Positions 1 to 11,157 of a stretch of 64,000 nt of DNA are shown in pieces. The notes under the pieces were generated by a model, which ran no database searches, was not told where the DNA came from, and saw only the letters and a list, made by a program, of their open reading frames with translations. Both the position numbers and the translations under genes were made by a program. Source of the stretch: Selaginella moellendorffii (lineage: Eukaryota > Streptophyta > Lycopodiopsida > Selaginellales > Selaginellaceae); assembly GCF_000143415.4 (NCBI RefSeq), contig NW_003314270.1, forward strand, positions 310,001 through 374,000, in the 5' to 3' direction. Position 1 is the first letter of the stretch; each line of letters opens with the position of its first letter.

Positions 1-2
1 AA

Positions 3-194
3 TGGTATATACATACTCATACTCAAGGTCATGAAATCTCATTTTGGCAACATCCTATGAAGTGCTCCAAGTTTAAGGCTGAGGGATTTGTGGAGCATAC
101 CCATACTCAAGAGAGATGTGTGTGGAATCCACAGGATGGGCTGCTTGATGTGTACGAGAGGGACCTCCTTGCAAAGCTGTTTCAGGAGGACTGA
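3..194 (+). other. Possible 3' end of a coding exon, cut by the window edge
   Basis: An open frame enters at the left edge and runs for 63 codons to a TGA at 192-194. It contains a duplicated THTQ motif, and the C-terminal part reads as ordinary protein (CVWNPQDG, then DVYERDLLAKLF). I recognise no family. It could be the last exon of a gene to the left or a remnant of one, since the DNA beyond is degenerate and AT-rich. Confidence 0.2.
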
Positions 195-1140
195 AGATCA
201 TACCAATTGATTTATATTGTGTTTGTGTTACCAATTATTTTTTTTATCCTCTTGAATAACATTGCAAAACAAAAAACTAGTCTTTGTTCCTCTTGTGAAT
301 ATTTATATTATTATTATAATTATTAGTAACACTAATATTATTTGGTATTTTGGTTTGCTAGTAAATATATTTAGCTACATAATTGTATAGCTAAAAGTCT
401 TTTAGAATGAGTAACTTTTTTTTCTTACATAATTTCAAAATTAGAAATGTCACTTCCACATTCTTTCAAAGTTTAAGCGCATTTGCTTTTAGTCTCTCAT
501 AGCCCCTAAACAAACAAATAGAAATGTTGAGCACACTTCATCAATTCAAAAAAATTAATCATTAAAAGCTTACTAGATTATATACAGATCTACCAATAAA
601 GAGAGCCAGGTCAACAAAAAGAGTCATTAAAAATAAAATTTTAAAATATTTTAGTACACTAAAGAATATTTTCTTAATGTTTTATGCACATTTCTATATT
701 CCATTTCCATATTCCATGCACTCACATTGGTGGAGATGAGGGGCATTATAATTGTCCCTGAGGAGTATTTGGATTTGGGATTTTAATTTAGATCTAGCTT
801 TTGCATCATTTAAATTTCCATTTCCTTATAGTTTTTATGTTATGCAATTGTAATTGAATAATTAAACTCAATTCATGGCAGCATTTATGACGTGCAATAC
901 AGCTCTTCTTACTTTTGCTGCCAATCCTCGTGTTTGGATGGAGTTCTTCTATGGGAGTCCTAGGGATAATATGTACCATTGGTTTAATCACTTTATAATG
1001 ATTATTATATATAATTCTTGGGATGATGCTTGGTATTTGCATGAATTTCCCATATGTCTTTAAAGGATAGCACTGCAATTGTATAATAGTTTAAGCATAA
1101 CCACTCATAAGGATTGAAGCATTCTCCTAGACGTCTTCAA
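195..1140. other. AT-rich intergenic stretch without a credible gene
   Basis: Only short, stop-riddled frames occur here. The one recognisable element is an arm of an inverted repeat at about 686-835, listed separately. No tRNA or other RNA gene is visible. Confidence 0.5.
686..835 (+). repeat. Arm 1 of a dispersed inverted repeat (partner at 10,140-10,290)
   Basis: About 145 bp match the reverse complement of 10,140-10,290 at roughly 80 percent by eye. Shared blocks include CATTGGTGGAGAT, TTTGGATTTGGGATTTT and TTTCTATATTCCATTTC. The two arms lie about 9.3 kb apart in opposite orientation. They may be two insertions of one small non-autonomous element. I see no clear terminal inverted repeats or target-site duplications. 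Confidence 0.5.
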
Positions 1141-1149
1141 ATGCGTATT

Positions 1150-1720
1150 TGGACATGCTAGTGATCATGATGATGCCTTCTAACAAATGCATCATCTTTG
1201 TCAAGGGCTATCCGAGTTTGTGATAAAAAAGCTGTATAGGTATTTCTATTGGCCGAAGATGTGATGTAATATTATCTAATATGTGCATAGCTATGTTTGG
1301 TGCCAGGCTCATAATATTCCCTTTCATATTGCAGTATGATGGTTGGCCTCCTTAATCAAGTGGTTTCAACATTTTTGTCCAAAGGAAATTTTTTTAGATA
1401 ATAGTCTCACATTTATAGTAGAAGCATTTCAAGTTTTGACATCTTATGCCACACTATTATCCATAGTTAGATGGTTTAGTGAAATACATTATTTGGATTT
1501 TCAAAGGGATAATCATGAAGTAAATGAACTTTTAGCAATTAAATTGGGATAGTTAGTTGCCATCTCTTTGATATGCATATGTCACAGGGGTATAGAGTTC
1601 TATTGGTGCTTTATTATATAAACTCTTATTTGGTTATGATTCAATACTATAACAGAGTTAAGTTTACCTTTACAATTGCTACGAGCTACTGATACTAGAT
1701 CTTGGGATCAATATTTAATG
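1150..1720 (+). mobile_element. Ty3/gypsy integrase relic, partial copy
   Basis: Conceptual translation with several stops resembles the zinc-binding segment of a gypsy integrase (YFYWPKM, then a WCQ motif near 1,300). Part of the catalytic core follows (LDNSLTFIVEAF, 1,395-1,430). The nucleotide sequence closely matches 2,840-3,430, for example the stretch ending GATGTGATGTAATRTTATC, so this is a second copy of the same element's 3' half. Stops and frameshifts make it non-functional. Confidence 0.6.
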
Positions 1721-1856
1721 AAACTCTGAAGTGTATGAATGATGTGCAACACTTCCTGGGCAAGATGCAGTATCTCGGTAGTTTTGTTGATCATCTTTTT
1801 TATCACACTACACTGTTGCGAGTATTGCTAAAGTCATCAATATCATCTTTCATTTA

Positions 1857-2330
1857 GTCTACATATTGTGAGCGAGCATTTACAGATCTCAAAGAGCTAT
1901 TGACGACTCTTCCAATTTTGGTATATCCTAACTATACTTAACCTTTTATTTTGCATATGGATGCTTTTGACATTAGTTTTAGAGGTGTATTGATGCAAAA
2001 ACGCCCAAGTGTGTTTGATCAGCACAATCCCATTACATATATCAACTGTACATTACAACTAATGGAGGTGAATTACTCTATGATAAAAGAGTGTTTAGTA
2101 GTAGTTTGGGGTTTTAAAAAACTTCATATATATTTACATAGTTCTTAGACATTACTAAAAGGTGATCATGCTACTGTTACTTCATTATTAAAATAAAAGA
2201 ATTTAGTTGGTTGTATTGCTTAATGGGTTTTGAAGCTTTAAATATATAATTTTGATGTTGCTTATTACTTGAAGAGTTCTATGGTTGATGCTAATGCCCT
2301 TTCTCAAGCTCCTCTTCCTTCTTTAATCTT
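1857..2330 (+). mobile_element. Ty3/gypsy reverse transcriptase C-terminus and RNase H relic
   Basis: Read through a few stops, the frame gives CERAFTDLKELLTT, the typical connection before gypsy RNase H. It continues with the PFILHMDAFD start of RNase H, GVLMQ, NYSMIKECLVVVWGFKK and a final VDANALSQAP, which resembles the usual VADALSR. Order and spacing match a Ty3/gypsy pol polyprotein. In-frame stops at several points show it is dead. Confidence 0.75.
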
Positions 2331-2559
2331 TTTTCATATTTTTAATAAGCCTATTGCTTTCACATCTATGGATTTTTTAAATGAGGATTCCATGCTGTCT
2401 GTGGTTGTTGTATTTGATGTTCAGTGTCCATAAGATGCAAAGCAAGATTTACCCTCTTTTGATGAGGTTTGCAAGGTTTAAAATATTGAATTATGGATTT
2501 GAAAACTTCATAATAGGTTTAAGAATTTTACATCACTTGCTGATGACTTGCCATTTCGG

Positions 2560-3430
2560 CATTTATATTTTTAATATCATCTTGAGGCTAGTCTTCTTTA
2601 TTTTGTAGGGATGAATCTTGATAATCATTTATAGTTAGTGTTACCTTTGATATTTATTCTATACTTTCTCTATACCTACCATGATTCTTTTATTCTAGGT
2701 AGGCATATAGGACATTGTCATATTGTTCTCATAAGATTCATCCTGTAGCCTTGGTAGAAATTGGTGATTCCCTCTTCCACCCAGATCTTTCTTATGCAAT
2801 CTACAACACTAGTGTATTTCATATGAGTAAAGGAGTTATATAAGTTTTTCCATTGGTTGGAGATGTGATGTAATGTTATCGGATATATGCATAGCTATAT
2901 TTGGTGCCAAGCTTGTAATATTCTCCCTCGTGCAATAGAAAGACAATTAGAATTAATTGTAATTTCCCTTTCATTTGAGTTAGTGGTGTTTGATATAATG
3001 GGGTTCTTTCCACAATAGACTACTAACAATGAGTATATCATTATTATTTTTGATTACTTGACTTATTAGGTTGAAATTGGTGCTCTTGGTAGTGCATCTG
3101 CCATTACTATTAGTTATTTCCTCTTTAATTGAGTGGTATTTTAATATTGTTGTCCGGAACAGATTCTTTTGGATAATAGTCCTGTATTTATAGTAGAGGC
3201 ATTTCACATTTTGACATCTCATTTAGGGATATTTGGTGGAACGGCTCTAAAAGGATGATATAAACTTTTAGCATTTGTATGCATATGTCATAGGGGTGGT
3301 GTTCTATTGGTGTTTCATTATAAAAACTTTTATATAGTCATAATTCAATATTATCAACAGAGTTGAGTTTACTTTTGCGATTGCTATGGGCTGTCGATGC
3401 TAGATCATGGGATTAATATTTGACAAACAT
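2560..3430 (+). mobile_element. Ty3/gypsy integrase relic following the RNase H
   Basis: This lies downstream of the RNase H relic in the normal pol order. Pieces recognisable through stops are a GRHIGH-like histidine segment near 2,700, a WCQACNIP cysteine segment near 2,905, the start of the core with IMGFFP and YLTYWVEIGALGSA-like sequence (about 2,990-3,100), and ILLDNSPVFIVEAFH (about 3,170-3,215). Together with the preceding feature it represents the 3' half of one degenerate pol gene. No LTRs could be delimited by eye. Confidence 0.65.
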
Positions 3431-3747
3431 TCTTCCATTTGTTTGAATAAAATTTGTGAAACATTTAGGTAGTGTATAAGTGGGATAACAACAACACTAC
3501 AACTCCCATCATCGTCTATTTATGAAGTACAAAATGGATGATTTAATGTTATTTTGTTTTTTCAATCTTATGATACGTGATTTATTTAAAAGGCTCTTTA
3601 CTCAATGAAAAGGACCACATCAAGTATTGCAAAGCTTCACCTTATTATTTCCATTGTGTAAGTTATAAGTTCTCTCCACTGATGATAACTGTAGGGCCTT
3701 CTGAGCAATAGAGACTTCCAGCTTCCTTTCTAACATGTATTCTTCAG

Positions 3748-3890
3748 GTGAGAGTGCTGTCGGACATGGAAAAGTGTTCCGGTGTGAATATGAAATCCCT
3801 ACTCAACTCAAAAGAGCTCAAGTCGAAAGCACAAATGATAATGAAGTTTTCACTTTCATTGCTGGCAGCACTTAAAACTACCTGCTGATC
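3748..3890 (+). pseudogene. Fragment of a DNA polymerase theta exon
   Basis: Plus-strand sequence reads [19 protein letters not shown] and then SKAQIMMKFSLSLLAAL. This is a slightly shortened copy of the exon at 20,525-20,784 of the theta-polymerase gene, starting at its 3' splice acceptor. It is one of three such fragments in the window (others at 6,810-7,000 and 13,064-13,400). It is too short and too damaged to encode an enzyme. Confidence 0.7.
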
Positions 3891-4177
3891 ATCTAAGGGG
3901 ATGAAATGCATCCAGGAAACTACAGCATAGTATGCAAAAGCTTTGCCACCAGGAAGAAAGACCGTGAACAAACCCAGGATTTCAAATATAAAGCTGTGAG
4001 CCCTTGTTCTCTCAGGTCTTCCATATGTTCTCACTGTTCTCTTGGGTCGGGTCATGGCAAGTGGGAAACTCTGTCTCCGCAATGCTTCTTTGTTCGTGGC
4101 TCGCACTTGTTTCGTGGATTGGGCTCTCGACTGGAGTGGCGGGAGTGAAAACGAAAGCAAAGAGAAAGAAAGGAACT

Positions 4178-4723
4178 CTACAAAACGAGAAGAGATGTTT
4201 CGAAGCGGTCCGTAGCATCCGTGCCGCCATTGCTGCCGCTCGGCACTGGCGGCGATGACAATGGCGGGGGAGGTGGCGGTGGCGGAAGCGGCAGTTCCTC
4301 GACAAGCGGTCCATCGACAAGAGCCGATAAGCGGTGTATCACGTCCCACAGGACGTGGGCAGCATCCGAGGGAAAGCGTCGTTCGCGCCGAGAGCTCGGA
4401 GTAAAGTTGTCGCAGCTGAACGAGTCCAGAGTGTCCGGCTCATTGGAGAAGTTATCCGTGACTTCTTCCTCGTTGGGCGGATCGGGCTTGGGCGGATCAT
4501 TGCGTGAATTGGGCGGATTCGGCTCCCCTTCGCCAGCCGCCACCAGCTGCTGCTGCATCGCTGCTGGCTCACTGCTGCTCGGTTCGCCGCCGCCGTCGTC
4601 TTCTTCCCACACGGTCCTGCTCCAAGTGATCCGGGATTCTTTGTATGTCTCGAGCTCAACGCGTTTCCCGTAGAAACGGACACCTACGCAAATCAGACAT
4701 GGTGAGCAAGGATTGGAAAGCAA
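4178..4723 (-). CDS. Doubtful low-complexity ORF
   Basis: A 181-codon minus-strand frame encodes an acidic, Pro/Ser/Asn-rich protein with a run of prolines (LPLPPPPPPPP) near its end. No domain is recognised. It might be an exon of a gene or only a consequence of high-GC sequence, and overlapping frames on both strands are nearly as long. It lies upstream of F-box copy 1 and has no counterpart beside F-box copy 2, which argues against it being part of that gene. Confidence 0.2.
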   Translation of the reverse strand: MLSNPCSPCLICVGVRFYGKRVELETYKESRITWSRTVWEEDDGGGEPSSSEPAAMQQQLVAAGEGEPNPPNSRNDPPKPDPPNEEEVTDNFSNEPDTLDSFSCDNFTPSSRRERRFPSDAAHVLWDVIHRLSALVDGPLVEELPLPPPPPPPPLSSPPVPSGSNGGTDATDRFETSLLVL

Positions 4724-4966
4724 GAGAGTCGTGACAAACTTGAGCCGCGAACTCGAGTCCAGCCGTTGTGACTCCCGCCCAGAGCAACCAGAGGGGAGAA
4801 TGAATTAGCTAGGAGAAGAACAAGAGAGAAGAAGAAGACAAAGAAGAAACGGCTGCTGCGATCGCCGGGGGAGCCCGGAAAGCCGACACCTACACACAGC
4901 GATGAGACAAAGTCCGGAAGAAGAAAGGAACAAACTTGGGCAGCGACGAGTCCAGCCCATTTTTCG

Positions 4967-5060
4967 TGATCATCGATTGGCGATCAAAGATCTCGTCCGT
5001 ACGCGACTTCTATTCTCCGGCCCGGCGGCAAGCTCGTGGCTATGGGTTCCTTCCAGCACG
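4967..5060 (+). repeat. About 90-bp direct repeat upstream of F-box copy 1 (partner 15,274-15,366)
   Basis: The block starting ATCATCGATTGGCG and containing CCGTACGCGACTTCT and GATTCC/GGTTCCTTCCAGC occurs on the plus strand here and at 15,274-15,366. At this site it precedes an F-box gene. At the other it precedes a PPR pseudogene and points away from F-box copy 2. A shared promoter or leader carried by segmental copying is plausible. Confidence 0.55.
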
Positions 5061-6712
5061 GATCACGGTGTGTGCTGGAAGCTTGGGAGCGTTCTCACGA
5101 CGAACATCACTGCGAGAAAAAGAAAGTTTCGCACTCCTCCTGGAGGCTTGAACCAAAAGCTCCGTCGTGTAGGGTTTGGATGTGGCGCTGTTGTGACGAT
5201 GTTCCGGATGAGCTGCTCATCCGGATCATGTCCCTCCTCCCCTCCTCCCGCGACTTGCATTCTTCTTCCCTGGTAAGCAAGAGGTGGGCGCGCCTGGCAC
5301 GCCTCGTCACGCATCTTTGCCTCGACTCGAGCAGTCCTGGCGTGGAGCAGGGCCTCGCGCGCTGGTTTGGTCATCACAACAGCCTCCGCCAGCTATCGAT
5401 CCAGAGCTTCTTCCAGCACCAGCCGGACTGCAGCTCCACTCGCTGGCTGCACCAGGTCGGGAAAAGTCTCCACTCGTTGAGCATCTCGAGCACCAGCTCG
5501 CAGCACAAGTTCGATGGCTTCTGGTCCAACGTCTCGGCCTGCCAGGAGCTCCGCTGCCTCCACGTCCATGGCAAGCAACTCGCCCAGCTTGGCGATGCAA
5601 CTTTGCCTTCACCGCTGCTGCCCAATCTCCTCTTCCTCACCCTCCGCGCAAGGGTGGACGTGACTTCCCTTCAGCAGCTGCTCGACCTCTGCCCCTCGCT
5701 CCTGGTGGTGCGCATCAACGGGCTATTGGTGAGATCCTCGGGTACGTAAAAGCCATAGCTCCATATGTTTGCCCAGTTCCAAGCTCGATCCTGATTCTCG
5801 TGAGTGTGGTTCATGCAGGGACCTACGTGCTCAAGAGCCGCACTCTTGTCAGCTGCCAGTCCGAAGGCTACTTTGATGGCGGCCTCGACAACGTCACCAT
5901 TGGTCTCGACGCGCCGAAGCTCCGGTGGATGTTCCTTGTCGCCCCGCGCATCGTGCTGCTGCCTGCTACGTGCAACATAGACTGGATCCGGATGACTGGA
6001 ATCATGGGTGGAATCCAGGGGCTGCGCTACTCGAGGCTCACAAAGCTTGCGTTCACCAACCCGTTCTACAGCTCCGCCCAAGTTATGGACAAGGTGGCGA
6101 GGTACTTCGCTTGCAGGAAGTCGAGCCTATGCGGGATCAAGACGTTCTACTATTCCGTTTTTGACGATGGCATGCCACTGTTTTCTGTCGATCTTGCTGC
6201 ATTGCTGGAGCCTTTCCAGGGCCTTGAGATGTTCATCGTCAGTTTCAAGAGCATCAAGGTTAGTGTTTTGGTAATTGTTCTCTTCCCCTCGTGATTTGTG
6301 TGTACGTGGTGACTGAATGCAGTTGCTCAACGTTGCAAACTGCACCAACCCCTTGACAGTCTATGTGGAGTACTTCTGCGTCACGCACGTCTGGGAAAGT
6401 GAAGGTCCCGAACTGGAGGTCATCCGCGAGCTGCTGAGGAGAAGCAGCGGCACCACTCTGGAGTTGAGGGGCTTCTACATTAGAGAGGATGTGAACCCCG
6501 AGATCCCTCCGTTGCTTCAGGAGCTTCCAAAGGAATTCCCAGGACGCGTCAAGCTGCCACCCCTGCAGCTTGTGCCCCGGCCCACCTGCGGCATTCTGTG
6601 GCGGTCCTGGCAAACAAGTGTTGCCATGGAAGATCCCTACACTGGATTCAGCAACCACTGGTGCAACTTAGTGTACGGGTGGCAGTCCGAAAGGCCATGC
6701 GCGTGGGAGTAG
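5036..6712 (+). CDS. F-box protein with LRR-like C-terminus, copy 1
   Basis: F-box proteins are substrate adaptors of SCF ubiquitin ligases. Exons are 5036-5741, 5819-6258 and 6323-6712, with GT-AG introns of 77 and 64 nt and compatible phases, giving 511 residues. The F-box lies near residues 52-95 (CDDVPDELLIRIMSLLPSS, then SLVSKRWARL). Leucine-rich segments follow (LRQLSIQSF, LRCLHVHG, LLFLTLRA), and the C-terminal half continues the fold. The true start may be the ATG at 5180, just before the F-box, giving 463 residues. Copy 2 at 13,482-15,280 is inverted and has the same introns and phases. A theta-polymerase fragment follows the stop in the same orientation. The target substrate cannot be inferred. 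Confidence 0.8.
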
Positions 6713-6809
6713 CAGTCGCTCTTCAAGACGATGGCAACAATTTTGAGCTGCAAGGTATTCCAAGTACATTTGCAATCCTTCTTTTGATCACCTTCTGACA
6801 GATACTTTT

Positions 6810-7000
6810 CAGGTGAGAGTGCTGTCTCGGACGTGGAAAAATGTCCCATTGGTGTAACTTTGACGTCCTGATTTATTGCTCGTCATCTTCTCGAGGCAAA
6901 CTGAAAGCACAATTCATGGCAGTTTCACTTGCAGACTTTGCAGACCTTCTCTACAGGCACTTGAAGCTACTTGTGCCTCCTGGAAAACAATATCCTAGTA
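6810..7000 (+). pseudogene. Second polymerase theta exon fragment, downstream of F-box copy 1
   Basis: It begins at the acceptor-like CAG followed by GTGAGAGTGCTGTC, as in the exon at 20,525-20,784. It retains a DLLYRHLKL segment in a shifted frame, and small indels break the original reading frame. The same fragment sits at the same place downstream of F-box copy 2, so the fusion predates the F-box gene duplication. Confidence 0.7.
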
Positions 7001-7394
7001 CGGAGAAGCAAGCGCAAATTTGCGTTCACATCATGCAGCAGCAGCCTCAAGTATGGATTGCTGCTGCATGGCAATCTCAAGTGCTACACAACAGCTTCAA
7101 GAAAAACGATTTGCGCCACCTTCTCGGCTTTGGTCTGCGTCGACGTTCAGACTTGAAGTCACTCGCTCAAGATCATCCACAAGCAGAGCAACATCCTCTT
7201 GACTCAGGCTCTCGGCTCTTCTCTAGAGCAGCCTCTTGCTCAAGTCGGGATGGTGAAAACGTTTGACTGAAGCAAGGACGGGCTCTATAACTGATATGAT
7301 GCAATGTGCCACGTAGCATTATGCATACAATATTGGTTGTATGCATAGCATGTTCTAACGACTTTGTATCATCGTGAGCCTGTGAGGTCTTTTG

Positions 7395-7895
7395 GAGCAT
7401 GAGTCAGTAACTTACAATGCATTGATTGGGTTCTACATCCAAAATGGCAATTGCAAGGGAGCTCTCAAAGTTTCTAGGCTCATGGTATCAAGCTCAACAT
7501 TAATATATAGCATCGTAATTATTTAGTTGGACTTTACATCATCTCCCTCATTTGGAGGGCAATTATCTCAGCTACTATCAATGATTAATGCTTGTGTTGG
7601 TATGGGGAATTTGCCACAAGAACACTATAGAAACCTGGTGTGGAGACTCTATATTAGTGTTCCACCATCATGATGTTATATCTTGGAACTTGATCCTCTC
7701 GTGCTATGCTCAGAATGGAAAAAGTGAGGAGTCTTTTGAGTTGGGAGATGAGGCTGGATGGATCTTGTCAACTAGACATGATCACTCTACATCCAGGTGG
7801 CTGTATGTGGTCTCAATAGGGCACACTATTCCATCCCATGTAGTAGAGAAGATGCTGGCATATTCTCAAACACACAGCCCAATGCAGGTCTAAGA
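7395..7895 (+). pseudogene. Degenerate PPR-like relic
   Basis: Fragments in different frames resemble PPR repeats: VTYNALIGFYIQNGN near 7,405-7,450, MINACVGMGNL near 7,580, and DVISWNLILSCYAQNGKSEES near 7,670-7,735. Stops and frameshifts separate them. The remaining sequence has no features. Confidence 0.45.
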
Positions 7896-7899
7896 TGTA

Positions 7900-10130
7900 A
7901 CTGACTTATACTTGCCTTACAAAATGGGTTTGTGTTTTGGCTCTGGCTGCTACTCTAACCCTAAGTTTGGCAAGTTGACGGATTTTATTTTTTAACTCAA
8001 AGTTTTATTCTTTTTTATTTTCAATTCTTCAAAGTGAACTCTAGTTTTTTCTTGGCTCTTTTTACTTCAATAGAAACAAATTCTTGTGAAGGTTGGTTTT
8101 TCTTTTTATTCTTTAGTTTTTTTTTTTTATTTCTTTTTGGTTTTGTAGTTTCACAAGCAAAGAGGACAAAGTTGACCATCCTAAAAGCCATTATTGCATC
8201 ACTTGTCTTTGGAAAAGCAAATTCAGCCCAAATTCCTGAGCTTAAGATTTTATTTATATATGGTTTCGAAATCCTTTTTTTTTTTTATTTGTTTTTTTCC
8301 TAGGTATGGAACTTATAAAGTTCATTTTGAAAAGAACACTCTGCGAAGTGCAAAATACCTAACTTATATAATGGATTATACAAATATGCATGGCTTGCAA
8401 ACCTTAATTGTATATAGCAATTTATTCATGTTATGTAATAAGTTTACAGCTGGTAAATACTTTTCACTTACAAGGTTCGTAACTTATTCTTTAAAAATTA
8501 GCAAGTTTATAATTCTTTCCTTTTATATGGGTTGAACGACATAAAAACCCCAACTTACCACCATGGAACTTTAGGGAAAGTTCTTTATACAGATTATTTT
8601 GATGTTAAATAAAATAATAATCAACTAGAGGTGCTTCTATATCATCTTTAATGGCTACTAGAGTTTATCCACAAGCTATAAATGCTGTTGTAATCAAAAC
8701 TGGTATCTTTCTTAAAATAAAGATTGGTTTTTCTTATAATCCTTTAGACATGATTATAATAATATTTTTTCCTATTTAGTTTTCCATTTCTAAGATATTG
8801 TTCACAGCTCTATATGCATCTAGATCATGAAGAAAAATATCATTATATTGTAGCAGATCTATATGCTAGATACATGCTAAAGTTTTTATTTTTTAATATT
8901 ATGAAAAGCATGAATGTATCAAGTGATTTAGCAACACTTGGAAGTTGATTCAAATGAAATTAAAAGGCTTAATGAAGTTTATAAAATGCACTACGGCCTT
9001 ATTTCTAAAGACAAAGTAATGTAAATTATTTATATTTCATTTCAACTCTAATATTTCATCCCTAACAACCAATATAACCTTACTCAAGCTAAAAGTCTTT
9101 TCTCATTTTGCTCTCTTATAATGTTAGAGGAGACAAAAGATTGATGGAATATAAAGTTATAGTGCATGATAAAATGGTGGATAAAATTTATAATTTTGGA
9201 TGAAGGGTCTATGATTAAGTTTGATATGGAGTTCTCAAAAAAGATTGTTATTTATTTGTCTTCAACATGGTTTTTTCTATCGAATAAAGAAAATATTATT
9301 GTCTATTTTGAGACATAAAAAAATTCAACTGTGGAAATCGCCAACAACTAAAAATAAATACACTTGTCTCTTATCTATTTTTTAATTGCTTTTTCTATAA
9401 TACAAATATCTATTCGTGTAACTTTGAAGTAGTGTTTCTCTTAACAATTCTTAGACTTTAAAGCACACAAACTAGCAATCTAGAATAACTATCACAACAA
9501 CTCACAAAATTGTTATTAATTGGATGCATTATATAACAACTTGAAATTCCCTAGCTAAACAATGTAAGAACAATACAAGATAACTAGTGAATAAGATATA
9601 GAAAGCATACCATTAGTAGCAAAACTTCATAGTACTCATTATTAGTGTTATTGTAACTTGCTACAGCAAAGAAAGAAACTCTATCGAATCATACTTTTAC
9701 TTGAACAATTTAGTCTTTTTTGAACTAGGAACTCTAATGCACTTTAAATATGTTTGTTTTAAGTTTTAGCATTAATGTTTGACTTTATTGAGTGTAAAAT
9801 TTATGACTCCTTTCGCATATTAGAATCGAAAGTTTGTCTGAGGACATAATCAAAGAAAATTCGTTCTCTACAAAACAAACTTAAGAATTTGAGAATTTAT
9901 CTATCAATTATTTATACATCTCTTTCTTATGTTAGAAAAAAAAATACTCACTACTTTGAGTTTAACTGTTCAACTGCAACCGAATGGCATTGATTACTAC
10001 TCCAAAGTCAAAGGAAGAGAAAGTTGTTACTTTGCCATAAAGATGAATAAAAAGGAAAAAAAGAGGAGCAAGCTACTACTTTGTTATGAAGATGAACAAA
10101 AAAAAAAAAAAATTAAAAGAGAAGAAATGA
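7900..10130. other. AT-rich gene-poor stretch
   Basis: Long T and A runs, with no frame having coding character. A degenerate tandem duplication of about 45 bp, containing TACTTTG and AAGATGAA twice, lies at about 10,015-10,100. I see no gene, RNA or complete mobile element. Confidence 0.5.
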
Positions 10131-10139
10131 AAAAAAATA

Positions 10140-10290
10140 TAAAGAAAGGAAGATTTAAATAATGCAAAAACTAGATTTAAACCAAAATCCCAAATCCAAA
10201 CACTCATTAGGAAGAATTAAAGTTGTCTTTTATCTCCACCAATGTAAGTGTATAGTTTATAGAAATGGAATATAGAAATGTGTATATCAA
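10140..10290 (-). repeat. Arm 2 of the inverted repeat pair
   Basis: The reverse complement matches 686-835 at roughly 80 percent by eye. See arm 1 for shared blocks. Confidence 0.5.
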
Positions 10291-10479
10291 ACTTTAGCTT
10301 ATATTTATGAGCAAGTGGTCTAAATTAAAATCAATCTGACGGCTATTAAAATCCCATTATGCTAATATTAGTATATAGCATTATAGCCATACACTTGGAC
10401 TTCACACATACAAATGACTATAAATCAGAAAAAGTAGAACATTTAAAATAGAAACAATGGCAATGTCATATATACAAGA

Positions 10480-10771
10480 AAAAAATATAAAAATTACAGA
10501 TAATAGATTTATATAGAAACCTGGAATAAATATACAAATATGCAGAAAACAACTACAAAAATATATAAATAAAATAGATAATAAAAAACCAGTAATAATT
10601 ACAAGAGATTTCAATATTGACTATCGAAAAGAAGAAGCAAAACCACTTAAAACAATAATGGAGAAAGAAGGACACATACAAATAATAAAAGACAATACAC
10701 ATAATAAGAAAATAATAGATCATATATGGATAATAGATATAATATATACAAAAGCAGGAATAGCACTGTAG
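10480..10771 (+). mobile_element. Relic of an APE-type endonuclease domain (LINE or Helentron type)
   Basis: The frame ending at TAG 10,769-10,771 reads KPVIITRDFNIDYRKEE, then EGHIQIIKDNTHN and IIDHIW. This follows the C-terminal half of an endonuclease/exonuclease/phosphatase domain. The usual GDFN motif appears as RDFN, then come the threonine-rich segment and the IDHIW/DH region. An upstream stop at 10,514-10,516 and the missing N-terminal half show it is dead. LINE retrotransposons and Helentrons both carry this domain, and the fragment cannot decide between them. Confidence 0.55.
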
Positions 10772-11157
10772 ATCATAGCAAATTATATATCATAATAAAA
10801 AATATTTTTAAAAAAAAAGCAAACCAAGCATTGCTGCAACACAACACACAGCAAAAAATTTTTAATTAGAAACTGTTGTTTAAATGATATTGTAATTAAG
10901 ATTATATTGTAATATTGGTCTACTACCTGACTTTCGCCCTGATTTCTATCCAAAAAATGGAGAATGTAATAGCTTGAAGATGACAAGGTGACCAGTGTAC
11001 GCGCCGTTTTGTGTTATAAACTTGCACTACACATGAAAAAGGTTATGCTATGCATCACTATCATGCTGCACTGCTGCTACTAGAGCTGCCAACGTTGCAG
11101 TCATTCACGACATGACATGCGGAATTTTCTTTCTCTCTTTTGCCGCATACAGATTTG
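10772..11157. other. Intergenic stretch, nothing recognised
   Basis: AT-rich up to about 10,980, then composition shifts toward the GC level of the PPR region. No coding frame or RNA is visible. Confidence 0.4.

Noticed and set aside
5284-6294. A 336-codon open frame on the plus strand
   Set aside because: Overlaps F-box copy 1 in another frame. Its first part is a Pro/Ala/Arg-rich shifted translation, and only its end coincides with the real second exon.
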